A stretch of 5,787 nucleotides of DNA from JABMOV01 sp964344305 (GTDB lineage Bacteria; Fidelibacterota; Marinisomatia; Marinisomatales; JABMOV01), in the NCBI GenBank assembly GCA_964344305.1, contig CAYFMT010000042.1, positions 1 to 5,787 on the forward strand, given 5' to 3'. The position numbers and the translations under genes are program-made. The notes under the pieces were generated by a model. It was not told the DNA's origin. It worked only from the letters and a program-made list of their open reading frames with translations, and did no database searches. Positions 1 through 5,787 of this stretch are shown one piece after another (positions within the stretch are counted from its first letter, which is position 1; the number at the start of each line of letters is the position of its first letter).

Positions 1-21
1 AAGTACACCTTAACTTTTTAA

Positions 22-2010
22 ATGAAAAGTCCGAAAGATTTAAAAGACTTACAATATACTGAACAGGCGGTTCACAGGGATCAGATACGCGGTGATGGTA
101 CTTCAGGATTTTATTCACTTTCACACTCAAACATCATCTGGCAATCTGAAAAAATCGAAATCGAAGTCCGTGATAAATACCATCCGGAAAAGACCATTAA
201 ATCAACTGTCATGCGCAGGTATCAGGATTACGATATTAATTATGTGGATGGTACCATCATGTTTAAGCAACCGGTGTTGAGTATAGATGAGCATGGAAAT
301 CCACGGTTCATATTGGTTTTCTACGAGTATTCATCAACAGAAGATCGCTCATTTATTGGTGGTGCCAGGTATAATGGTAAGATTCGTAAAATGAAGCTTG
401 GGTCAACATTTCTCACTGAAGAAATGGGAAATAAATCCTATTCACTCATAGGCGCCGACATTAGTTTACCTGTCATGGATTGGCTATCCGTTCAATCTGA
501 AATGGCCATATCACAACACCCGGATGTGGGCAGTGAAAACACTCAGGGAAATGCATTTAAACTTGAATCGCGGATTACACCAGATAAGGATATTGACCTG
601 TCAGCCTATTATAGAAATGTTTCTAGCGATTTTGTCAATACATCACTGTCAACAGGGACAAATGAATTGGGTAGCATCAAATACGGTCTGGATGGAAAGT
701 ACCAAGCAGGTATCTGGGGATCAGTTACAGCTGAATACTACCACCAGGGACGTCAATTGAACACCATTAATGAGTCAGAAGTGAATGTCCTGAATATGTT
801 TTACAATAAATCCCTTAAAAACCTGTTGGATATTAGAGTTGGATTCGAAAACAGTGACATTTATAAGAAGAAGAATGAATCCAGAAAGCAATCGCGATTA
901 TTTAGATCAAATCTGACATATAGGATGACTAAAAAATTGCAGGGATTGGTTGACCATGACCAGAACATTGACGGAAATGATCAATCGAAACCAACACAGA
1001 CTGCCGTTGGGTTGGGATATGAATTTTCAGACAAACTGCGAGTTTTCATTAAATCACGTCAAACATACGGTCAGAGCGCACGTAATCAAACGGTGATCGG
1101 ATTTGATTCCAAAGTACGTGAGAATACAGAAATTACAGGTAAATATGAAATTGCCGGGGCGATTGGGGAGAGCCGGAACAAAGCCAGTATTGGGTTGCTG
1201 AATAAATGGCAGGTATCTGATAATCTTTTACTGAATTTTGCGTTTGAGAATGTATCAACGATGGACTCACTTGAGATTCCCACGCCTGAACATACGTCTG
1301 CTTCTGTGGCATTTGAATATTTACCAGAAGACCCATTTAAATTCACTGGGAAACAGGAATTCAGAAAAACCGCAACATCAACAAAATGGGTTACCTTCCT
1401 TGGATCCAATATCAAACTATACCAGGGATTCAGTACTATTGCAAAAATCAACCATGAACTTATTCAATACGGTACTGACAGCAATGATTACACACGACAT
1501 CAGAGTCATACGCTTGGTCTTGCTTATAGACCAACAAAACGTGATATTTTTAATTGCTTCGGCAAGTTGGCTTTCGTCAGTGATATCAATAACCATGTGA
1601 CTCCCAGTATTCGATTGGATAGATCCATAGCATCCATGCATGCATACCTCCATCCATGGAAACCAGTTGAGCTTGGACTGAGATTTGCTCACAGGCAGGT
1701 ATTGGACGAAGAAGGAGACCTGTTTTCTGACAAACTCACCACAAACTTTTATTCCGCACGACTGGAGCTGGACCTGACTTTGAGTTGGGGACTGGCATTT
1801 GATGCTAGAATGATAGAACTGCATCCGGTGAATGAGATAAAAACTGGTATGGCCGGAGAAATAAATTATGTGGTTTTACAAAACATGCAGTTAGGGCTTG
1901 GTTATGCATTTAAACGTTATCAGGATCCAGATTTTTCTTTCCTAAACTCCGATGTTTCAGGCGTTTACCTCACGATAAACATGAAGATGACAGAACGTAT
2001 TTTCGATTGA
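22..2010 (+). CDS. Outer-membrane beta-barrel protein, C-terminal portion of a probable larger surface protein
   Basis: The protein is 662 residues long. Residues about 21-104 form a conserved-looking beta domain: it opens with GDGTSGFYSLSH, continues with SEKIEIEVRD, then YDINYVDGTIMF and ILVFYEY. I recognise this pattern as the segment that sits just ahead of the barrel in large bacterial outer-membrane proteins. From about 105 to the end there are many alternating amphipathic strands separated by polar turns, for example VAFEYLP, LGLAYRP and LELDLTLSWGLAFDARM. The last 50 residues resemble a barrel end (NMQLGLGYAFKRYQDPDF, then GVYLTINMKM). There is no signal peptide, and the reading frame has a TAA immediately before the ATG with no Shine-Dalgarno sequence. 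The true protein therefore probably begins upstream, and this frame may be the 3' part of a split or frameshifted gene. Gene 2 starts on its last base. Outer-membrane barrel is fairly secure; its substrate or partner is unknown. A TonB-dependent receptor is less likely, because no plug domain is visible. Confidence 0.85.
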   Translation: MKSPKDLKDLQYTEQAVHRDQIRGDGTSGFYSLSHSNIIWQSEKIEIEVRDKYHPEKTIKSTVMRRYQDYDINYVDGTIMFKQPVLSIDEHGNPRFILVFYEYSSTEDRSFIGGARYNGKIRKMKLGSTFLTEEMGNKSYSLIGADISLPVMDWLSVQSEMAISQHPDVGSENTQGNAFKLESRITPDKDIDLSAYYRNVSSDFVNTSLSTGTNELGSIKYGLDGKYQAGIWGSVTAEYYHQGRQLNTINESEVNVLNMFYNKSLKNLLDIRVGFENSDIYKKKNESRKQSRLFRSNLTYRMTKKLQGLVDHDQNIDGNDQSKPTQTAVGLGYEFSDKLRVFIKSRQTYGQSARNQTVIGFDSKVRENTEITGKYEIAGAIGESRNKASIGLLNKWQVSDNLLLNFAFENVSTMDSLEIPTPEHTSASVAFEYLPEDPFKFTGKQEFRKTATSTKWVTFLGSNIKLYQGFSTIAKINHELIQYGTDSNDYTRHQSHTLGLAYRPTKRDIFNCFGKLAFVSDINNHVTPSIRLDRSIASMHAYLHPWKPVELGLRFAHRQVLDEEGDLFSDKLTTNFYSARLELDLTLSWGLAFDARMIELHPVNEIKTGMAGEINYVVLQNMQLGLGYAFKRYQDPDFSFLNSDVSGVYLTINMKMTERIFD

Positions 2011-3260
2011 TGGTTAAGAATCCAGGATACCGAATGAACCGGGAAGAGTTTTTCCGGTATTTAACTTACCTGATCATTGCAGGCATATTACTCCTGTTTA
2101 TTATCGGTTGGTCAATATACATCATCCACAGGATCAATCAGAAGTATTCAGATAAGCTTGAGTTTGATCATTTTTTTGTGAGTTCGAAACGAATCATTCT
2201 TGAAGTGGATCAGGAATACAAAATATCAGCATTTGCTGCAAACATTTTTTCCAAACCAATCGGTGGATATTCAGTTGGTTGGTCCATTATCGACAACACC
2301 ATTGCTGATTGTTCAGAAAATGGTCTGGTGAAGGCAAAAAAGACCGGTGTAACCGAGGTATGGGCATTCCTTGTACAACAAAACATGTCTGATAAAAAGT
2401 ATTCAAGATTACCGCACCATAGTCGAGGTGTCGAGCAGTGGATAATTGATCAAAACCGTGAGTTTGAAACAAGGTTTCAGAATACAGACTATGTGGAAAT
2501 TATTGAAGTGGTGGTGGTGCCCGATAACATGGTCATGGTTCCCAGGGGAGAGTTTATCCTTGGAGGAGGTGAATTTAACGCCTTGCCAGTAAAACGGATT
2601 TACCTTGATGATTATTATATTGATAAACATGAGGTTACGAATGAGGAGTTCACTGTTTTTCTTAATGATGGGCATGGCCAATACTGGGATTACCAGATGG
2701 ATATCAGAAAAAGGGATGGCGAATACACAACGAAAGAAGGCAGAGAATTATTCCCTGTTACATATGTCAGTTGGACAGCAGCCACTGCATACGCCCACTA
2801 CATGGGGAAACGCCTCCCGACTGAATGCGAATGGGAAAAAGCTGCCCGAGGGAACAAGGACCAACGAATTTATTTCGATGGTGATTCTATTTCGAAGTAT
2901 GAGGCAAATTTCAGAAACAGTGGTGACCCATATGAAATGGGTACAACTCCGGTAGGTTTTTATAATGGCATTAACCTCCTGGCAAATGGGGAGAAGACAA
3001 GGAATTCATTGAGTATGTATGGAGTCTATGACCTCGCAGGCAATGTGCATGAATGGGTCAATGATTGGTATGATAAGGATTATTATAAGATTATTCCAAA
3101 GATAAATCCCATGGGACCGGATACCACCGTTGAAAGGTCAATCCGTGGTGGTGGGTGGTTTGATACCCCTGCGAGGCTGGGTGTTTCCTATAGAACTTCC
3201 GGTAGACCAGACCTTCGCAATGAATTTGTGGGATTCAGGTGTGCGAAATCCTATGAATAA
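2010..3260 (+). CDS. Membrane-anchored SUMF1/FGE-sulfatase-fold protein with N-terminal Ig-like (Big2-type) domain
   Basis: The protein has 416 residues counted from the ATG at 2010, which overlaps the previous stop as TGATG. An ATG at 2034 is an equally plausible start because it has AGGA six bases upstream. A TTG at 2007 is also in frame. Residues about 18-40 form one membrane helix, so the remainder should lie in the periplasm. Residues about 55-120 resemble a Big2 domain (VGWSIIDNTIADCSENG), with the likely closing strand VEIIEVVVVP at 162-171 after a roughly 40-residue polar insertion. Residues about 174-413 are a SUMF1 (formylglycine-generating enzyme-like) domain: MVMVPRGEFILGG (174-186), YIDKHEVTNEEF, GKRLPTECEWEKAARG (266-281), YGVYDLAGNVHEWV (337-350), RGGGWF and GFRCA (408-412). 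The two copper-binding active-site cysteines of true FGE would fall near 386-396, where the sequence reads DTPARLGVSYR, so sulfatase activation is unlikely. Only Cys101, Cys273 and Cys411 are present. A structural or ligand-binding role, as for the SUMF1-like GldK/PorK proteins of type IX secretion, is one possibility. The exact role is unknown. Confidence 0.92.
   Translation: MVKNPGYRMNREEFFRYLTYLIIAGILLLFIIGWSIYIIHRINQKYSDKLEFDHFFVSSKRIILEVDQEYKISAFAANIFSKPIGGYSVGWSIIDNTIADCSENGLVKAKKTGVTEVWAFLVQQNMSDKKYSRLPHHSRGVEQWIIDQNREFETRFQNTDYVEIIEVVVVPDNMVMVPRGEFILGGGEFNALPVKRIYLDDYYIDKHEVTNEEFTVFLNDGHGQYWDYQMDIRKRDGEYTTKEGRELFPVTYVSWTAATAYAHYMGKRLPTECEWEKAARGNKDQRIYFDGDSISKYEANFRNSGDPYEMGTTPVGFYNGINLLANGEKTRNSLSMYGVYDLAGNVHEWVNDWYDKDYYKIIPKINPMGPDTTVERSIRGGGWFDTPARLGVSYRTSGRPDLRNEFVGFRCAKSYE
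2024..2027 (+). promoter_or_regulatory. Possible ribosome binding site (AGGA) for an internal start of gene 2
   Basis: AGGA lies six bases before the ATG at 2034, whereas no comparable motif precedes the ATG at 2010. It supports a start that would shorten the SUMF1-type protein by eight residues and leave its membrane helix intact. The alternative is translational coupling through the TGATG overlap at 2008-2012. Confidence 0.4.
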
Positions 3261-3972
3261 TAAACGAGGAATCATGCAGCGACAGGAGGATTGGTACCGT
3301 CGAAGGTTACTGACCCTTACTATTACACTTTTTCTCATTGGTATCATCGCTTTGGGTCATGTTTTTTATCTGAAATGGGTTATTTCCGTGGATGAAATGG
3401 TTGTGGCAGCCGAAAAGATTCTATCTTACAAAACATCATCAATGGATTCACTGGAGATTGATACAGAATTGGACAGGACTATTATAAAAACTTTCATAGC
3501 AGATTTTGATTACAAGCTTTTGAGTGAGATTCCGAAGAACGATTTGAACACTCCAGTTGAATGGGAAGTGCAATATATACGAGAGTTACGTGATAACCCT
3601 ACTCAACCTTATGTTTATTTAGCGAAAAGTCCCGATTCACTCCGTAGAAAATCACTGTTGATTCCTGTTCGATATGAAGAATCCTGTTTGCGCTGTCATG
3701 GTGTAGAAGAGTCAAATACCAATACGTATCCTGTGTACCCGGGTGATTTTGCTGGAGCCGTTATGGTGCAAAGTGATAATAAATCCTTCCCCGTGAGGGA
3801 GCATGTATTCATTATCCTTTTTTCAACACTTGGTGCTGTATTTGTCCTCATCATACCCATAGGATTATTCATGGGTTGGAAAAGTGGATATATTATGCTT
3901 TTTAGGAACATCGTTAGGGTCAATACAGACTGGAAGAAAAAATCGAATAATTCAGATTCCCATTCAACATAA
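3253..3972 (+). CDS. Two-helix membrane protein with periplasmic Tll0287-like (DUF3365-type) mono-haem c domain
   Basis: The protein has 239 residues from the ATG at 3253, which overlaps the end of gene 2 by eight bases. A second ATG at 3274 (residue 8) follows GAGGA and is an alternative start. The frame is open back to 3130, but that stretch lies inside the SUMF1 domain of gene 2 and is not needed. Residues about 19-40 form a membrane helix preceded by an arginine-rich segment (RRR at 16-18), which places residues about 41-183 in the periplasm. This region resembles the Tll0287-like haem domain: an N-terminal helical part, then TPVEWEVQYIRELRD, then SLLIPVRYEESCLRCHG. The CLRCH motif (Cys145, Cys148, His149) is a standard site for covalent haem c. 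A second helix at about 185-207 leads to a short basic cytoplasmic tail. The family domain often precedes HAMP, histidine kinase or GGDEF modules; none is present here. A redox or gas sensor subunit, or an electron-transfer partner, is inferred. The haem site is secure; the family assignment is moderately so. Confidence 0.88.
   Translation: MNNKRGIMQRQEDWYRRRLLTLTITLFLIGIIALGHVFYLKWVISVDEMVVAAEKILSYKTSSMDSLEIDTELDRTIIKTFIADFDYKLLSEIPKNDLNTPVEWEVQYIRELRDNPTQPYVYLAKSPDSLRRKSLLIPVRYEESCLRCHGVEESNTNTYPVYPGDFAGAVMVQSDNKSFPVREHVFIILFSTLGAVFVLIIPIGLFMGWKSGYIMLFRNIVRVNTDWKKKSNNSDSHST
3266..3270 (+). promoter_or_regulatory. Possible ribosome binding site (GAGGA) for an internal start of gene 3
   Basis: GAGGA stands three bases before the ATG at 3274, which is closer than usual. 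The ATG at 3253 has only AGGT about 12 bases upstream. The true start of the haem protein therefore remains ambiguous by seven residues; both starts keep the membrane helix and haem site. Confidence 0.35.
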
Positions 3973-4022
3973 GAGTCACCTTTCTTAACTTTTCAGCTAG
4001 TTGAATAGATGAAGAGGTTATA
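3973..4022 (+). other. Short intergenic gap between the envelope cluster and hutU
   Basis: These 50 bases separate the haem protein from hutU. I see no inverted repeat with a T-run that would act as a terminator, and no confident promoter. Read-through transcription of hutU from the upstream cluster is possible, but a weak non-sigma70-like promoter cannot be excluded by eye. Confidence 0.5.
4013..4017 (+). promoter_or_regulatory. Ribosome binding site of hutU
   Basis: AGAGG lies five bases ahead of the ATG at 4023. It fixes the start that gives a full-length urocanate hydratase, and it shows that this organism uses Shine-Dalgarno initiation at least for this gene. Confidence 0.7.
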
Positions 4023-5681
4023 ATGTCACCACGAGTTATAAAAGCTCCAACAGGAAATAAACTTGTTTGCAAAGGCTGGCAGCAGGAAGCAGCGTATCGG
4101 ATGATTCAGAATAATCTGGATCCGGATGTGGCTGAAAACCCTGAAGAACTGGTTGTATATGGGGGAAAAGGAAAAGCAGCCCGAAACTGGGAGGCATTTG
4201 AAAAAATTCTCCAAACCCTGAAACGTCTTGAGCATGATGAAACACTCCTGATCCAATCCGGGAAACCGATAGGTGTCCTTCAGACCCATGAATATTCTCC
4301 TCGTGTCCTCATTGCAAATTCAAACCTGGTACCGGACTGGGCAACATGGGACCATTTTAATGAACTGGATAAGCAGGGATTGATCATGTACGGTCAAATG
4401 ACTGCCGGTTCATGGATTTACATTGGTACCCAGGGAATACTTCAAGGTACATATGAAACGTTCGCGGCCGCAGGAAAACAACACTATGACAGTGACCTCA
4501 CCGGACGGTTTGTCCTCACAGCCGGTTTAGGTGGAATGGGTGGCGCTCAACCACTATCTGTTACCATGAACAATGGTGTCTGCATTGCAATTGAAATAGA
4601 TCCACATCGAATTCAACGGCGGCTGGAAACACGATACCTGGATGTGGCAACAGAATCATTGGATGATGCCCTTACTATGGCCAGAGATGCGGTATTTAAA
4701 GGAATGCCACTATCCATTGGATTACTCGGGAACGCCGCAGATATTGTTCCTGAACTGGCAAACCGTGAAATCGTACCGGATATGGTAACGGATCAGACTT
4801 CCGCCCATGATGAATTGGATGGTTATGTACCCAATGGAATGTCCTATGAGGAAGCGCTTGAATTACGAAAAACCAATCCAGAATCCTATGTAAAGGAAAG
4901 TTTCCGTTCAATGGCGGAGCATGTGGAGGGGATCCTGAAGCTTAAGGACATGGGTGCCATATGCTTTGACTATGGCAATAACCTGCGTGGACAGGCACAA
5001 AAAGCCGGTATTAAAAATGCCTTTGATTACCCCGGGTTTGTCCCTGCCTATGTACGCCCCTTGTTCTGTGACGGACGTGGACCATTTCGCTGGGTTGCTC
5101 TGTCAGGTAATCCCGATGATATCTATAGGACTGATGAAAAAATCCTGGAATTATTCCCAGAGGATGAAACGCTGGTGCGGTGGATCGAAATGGCTCGGGA
5201 AAAAGTTCAATTCCAGGGACTTCCCTCAAGAATATGCTGGTTGAATTACAAACAAAGAGCCATATTCGGTGTAGAATTGAACAAAATGGTAGCATCGGGA
5301 GAATTAAAGGCACCGATCGTAATCGGTCGAGATCACTTGGACACAGGTTCTGTTGCATCACCCTATCGGGAAACAGAAGCCATGAAGGATGGCAGCGATG
5401 CGGTGGCAGACTGGCCACTTTTGAATGCCCTCGTAAATACAGCCAGCGGTGCGAGTTGGGTATCCATACACCATGGGGGTGGCGTTGGAATGGGACTGGC
5501 CATCCATGCCGGACAAGTCATTGTGGCAGATGGGTCTCATAAGATGGAGAAACGATTGGAGCGAGTCCTTACAAATGATCCAGGAATGGGAATTCTTCGT
5601 CATGCCGATGCTGGATATGACCGAGCCATGGACAATGCGAAAAACTGGGAAGTGGATATTCCGATGATGGAAGAAGGATGA
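4023..5681 (+). CDS. hutU: Urocanate hydratase (EC 4.2.1.49)
   Basis: This cytoplasmic enzyme adds water to urocanate to give 4-imidazolone-5-propionate, the second step of histidine degradation, using tightly bound NAD+ as an electrophile. At 552 residues it matches the usual bacterial length of about 550-560, and both ends look intact. Recognisable family blocks in order are YGGKGKAARNW (46-56), QTHEYSPRVLIANSNLVP (87-104), YIGTQGI (133-139), the NAD-binding glycine-rich loop GLGGMGGAQP (168-177), VTDQTSAHD (255-263), FDYGNNLRGQA (315-325), GLPSRICW (399-406), RDHLDTGSVASPYRET (436-451) and SIHHGGGVGMG (481-491). Cys405 in RICW corresponds to the active-site cysteine known as Cys410 in the Pseudomonas putida enzyme. 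A Shine-Dalgarno site precedes the start. No hutH, hutI, hutG or hut regulator lies in the window, so the rest of the pathway must be downstream or elsewhere. Nothing in the sequence suggests loss of function. The assignment is very secure. Confidence 0.98.
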   Translation: MSPRVIKAPTGNKLVCKGWQQEAAYRMIQNNLDPDVAENPEELVVYGGKGKAARNWEAFEKILQTLKRLEHDETLLIQSGKPIGVLQTHEYSPRVLIANSNLVPDWATWDHFNELDKQGLIMYGQMTAGSWIYIGTQGILQGTYETFAAAGKQHYDSDLTGRFVLTAGLGGMGGAQPLSVTMNNGVCIAIEIDPHRIQRRLETRYLDVATESLDDALTMARDAVFKGMPLSIGLLGNAADIVPELANREIVPDMVTDQTSAHDELDGYVPNGMSYEEALELRKTNPESYVKESFRSMAEHVEGILKLKDMGAICFDYGNNLRGQAQKAGIKNAFDYPGFVPAYVRPLFCDGRGPFRWVALSGNPDDIYRTDEKILELFPEDETLVRWIEMAREKVQFQGLPSRICWLNYKQRAIFGVELNKMVASGELKAPIVIGRDHLDTGSVASPYRETEAMKDGSDAVADWPLLNALVNTASGASWVSIHHGGGVGMGLAIHAGQVIVADGSHKMEKRLERVLTNDPGMGILRHADAGYDRAMDNAKNWEVDIPMMEEG

Positions 5682-5698
5682 AGTGTCAAGGATGAAGT
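5674..5698 (+). repeat. Short direct repeat spanning the hutU stop codon
   Basis: AAGGATGAAGT occurs exactly at 5674-5684 and again at 5688-5698, a period of 14 bases. The first copy contains the hutU TGA stop (5679-5681). This looks like a small slippage duplication at the end of the gene. No function is evident. Confidence 0.6.
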
Positions 5699-5787
5699 AC
5701 GAAGGAAGAAAAATCGATTGGTTGCAGTTACATGGTACGGTTTCAAGACATGGGTAACACAGGAATGTCAATACAAAGGTAACACAT
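5682..5787. other. Non-coding region downstream of hutU
   Basis: These 106 bases carry no convincing gene. The only ATG-initiated frames are very short (for example 21 codons from 5692) and unlike any family I recognise. Apart from the two direct repeats there is no strong hairpin followed by a T-run, so the end of the hutU transcript is not defined here. Confidence 0.5.
5744..5786. repeat. Imperfect 18-base direct repeat at the window edge (possible mobile-element end)
   Basis: CAAGACATGGGTAACACA (5744-5761) and CAATACAAAGGTAACACA (5769-5786) match at 15 of 18 bases, with an exact shared core GGTAACACA and a 25-base period. A GTTAC at 5727-5731 is the inverse of the GTAAC at 5754-5758. Closely spaced repeated motifs of this sort occur as transposase-binding sites at insertion-sequence ends and also as regulator-binding iterons. 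The window ends here, so the nature of the element cannot be settled; no transposase is visible. Confidence 0.45.

Noticed and set aside
1622..1662. Run of CATCCAT/GCATGCAT motifs
   Set aside because: The run is explained by coding sequence for barrel residues (SIASMHAYLHPWKP) and is not regular enough to be a functional repeat.
1417..1824. Open frame of 135 codons on the minus strand inside the barrel gene
   Set aside because: It is antisense to a convincing beta-barrel sequence, has no recognisable motif or ribosome binding site, and its composition is that of a shadow frame.
2007..2009. TTG as start codon of the SUMF1 protein
   Set aside because: An ATG follows immediately at 2010 and another with a Shine-Dalgarno-like site at 2034, so a TTG start is not needed.
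3130..3252. Upstream extension of the haem protein frame to an ATG at 3130
   Set aside because: It lies wholly within the conserved SUMF1 core of gene 2 in another frame. The extra 41 residues lack family character and would place a long stretch before the membrane helix.
3981..3995. TTAACTTTTC resembling a Bacteroidetes-type -7 promoter element, similar to CTTAACTTTTT at the window start
   Set aside because: No matching upstream element at the right spacing was found, and AT-rich strings of this kind occur by chance.
5011..5418. Open frames on the minus strand and in other plus frames inside hutU
   Set aside because: They overlap highly conserved urocanate hydratase blocks and show no protein family signature.
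5692..5757. Possible 21-codon peptide after hutU
   Set aside because: It is very short, begins inside a local duplication and has no family resemblance. The upstream AAGG is part of the repeat and lies too close to the ATG.

Overview
The window is bacterial and densely coding. It holds four genes, all on the + strand, and base composition is moderately AT-rich. An outer-membrane beta-barrel protein and two inner-membrane-anchored proteins facing the periplasm point to a Gram-negative (diderm) organism. The style of the barrel protein and of the SUMF1-type protein recalls the Fibrobacteres-Chlorobi-Bacteroidetes superphylum and related candidate phyla such as Marinimicrobia or KSB1. That placement is an impression from protein style and was not tested.

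Region 1 (about 1-3972) is a tightly packed three-gene envelope cluster whose reading frames overlap by one base and then by eight bases. Gene 1 is the barrel-forming C-terminal part of what looks like a larger outer-membrane protein; its expected N-terminus and signal peptide are missing from this reading frame. Gene 2 is an inner-membrane-anchored periplasmic protein with a bacterial Ig-like (Big2-type) domain followed by a SUMF1/FGE-sulfatase fold. It lacks the cysteine pair of true formylglycine-generating enzymes. Gene 3 is a protein with two membrane segments and a periplasmic Tll0287-like (DUF3365-type) domain carrying one CxxCH haem c attachment site, with no signalling output domain. 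Together they could form one envelope assembly linking an outer-membrane barrel, a periplasmic scaffold and a haem sensor or electron-transfer protein. This joint role is inferred from operon structure alone.

Region 2 (about 3973-5681) follows a 50-base gap and is a complete, canonical urocanate hydratase gene (hutU) of histidine catabolism, with its own Shine-Dalgarno site. No other hut gene is in view.

Region 3 (5682-5787) is non-coding as far as can be seen. It contains an 11-base direct repeat that straddles the hutU stop codon and, at the window edge, an 18-base imperfect direct repeat with a 25-base period. The second repeat may be the start of a repeat array or of a mobile-element end. 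No RNA gene, CRISPR array, transposase or convincing rho-independent terminator was found.
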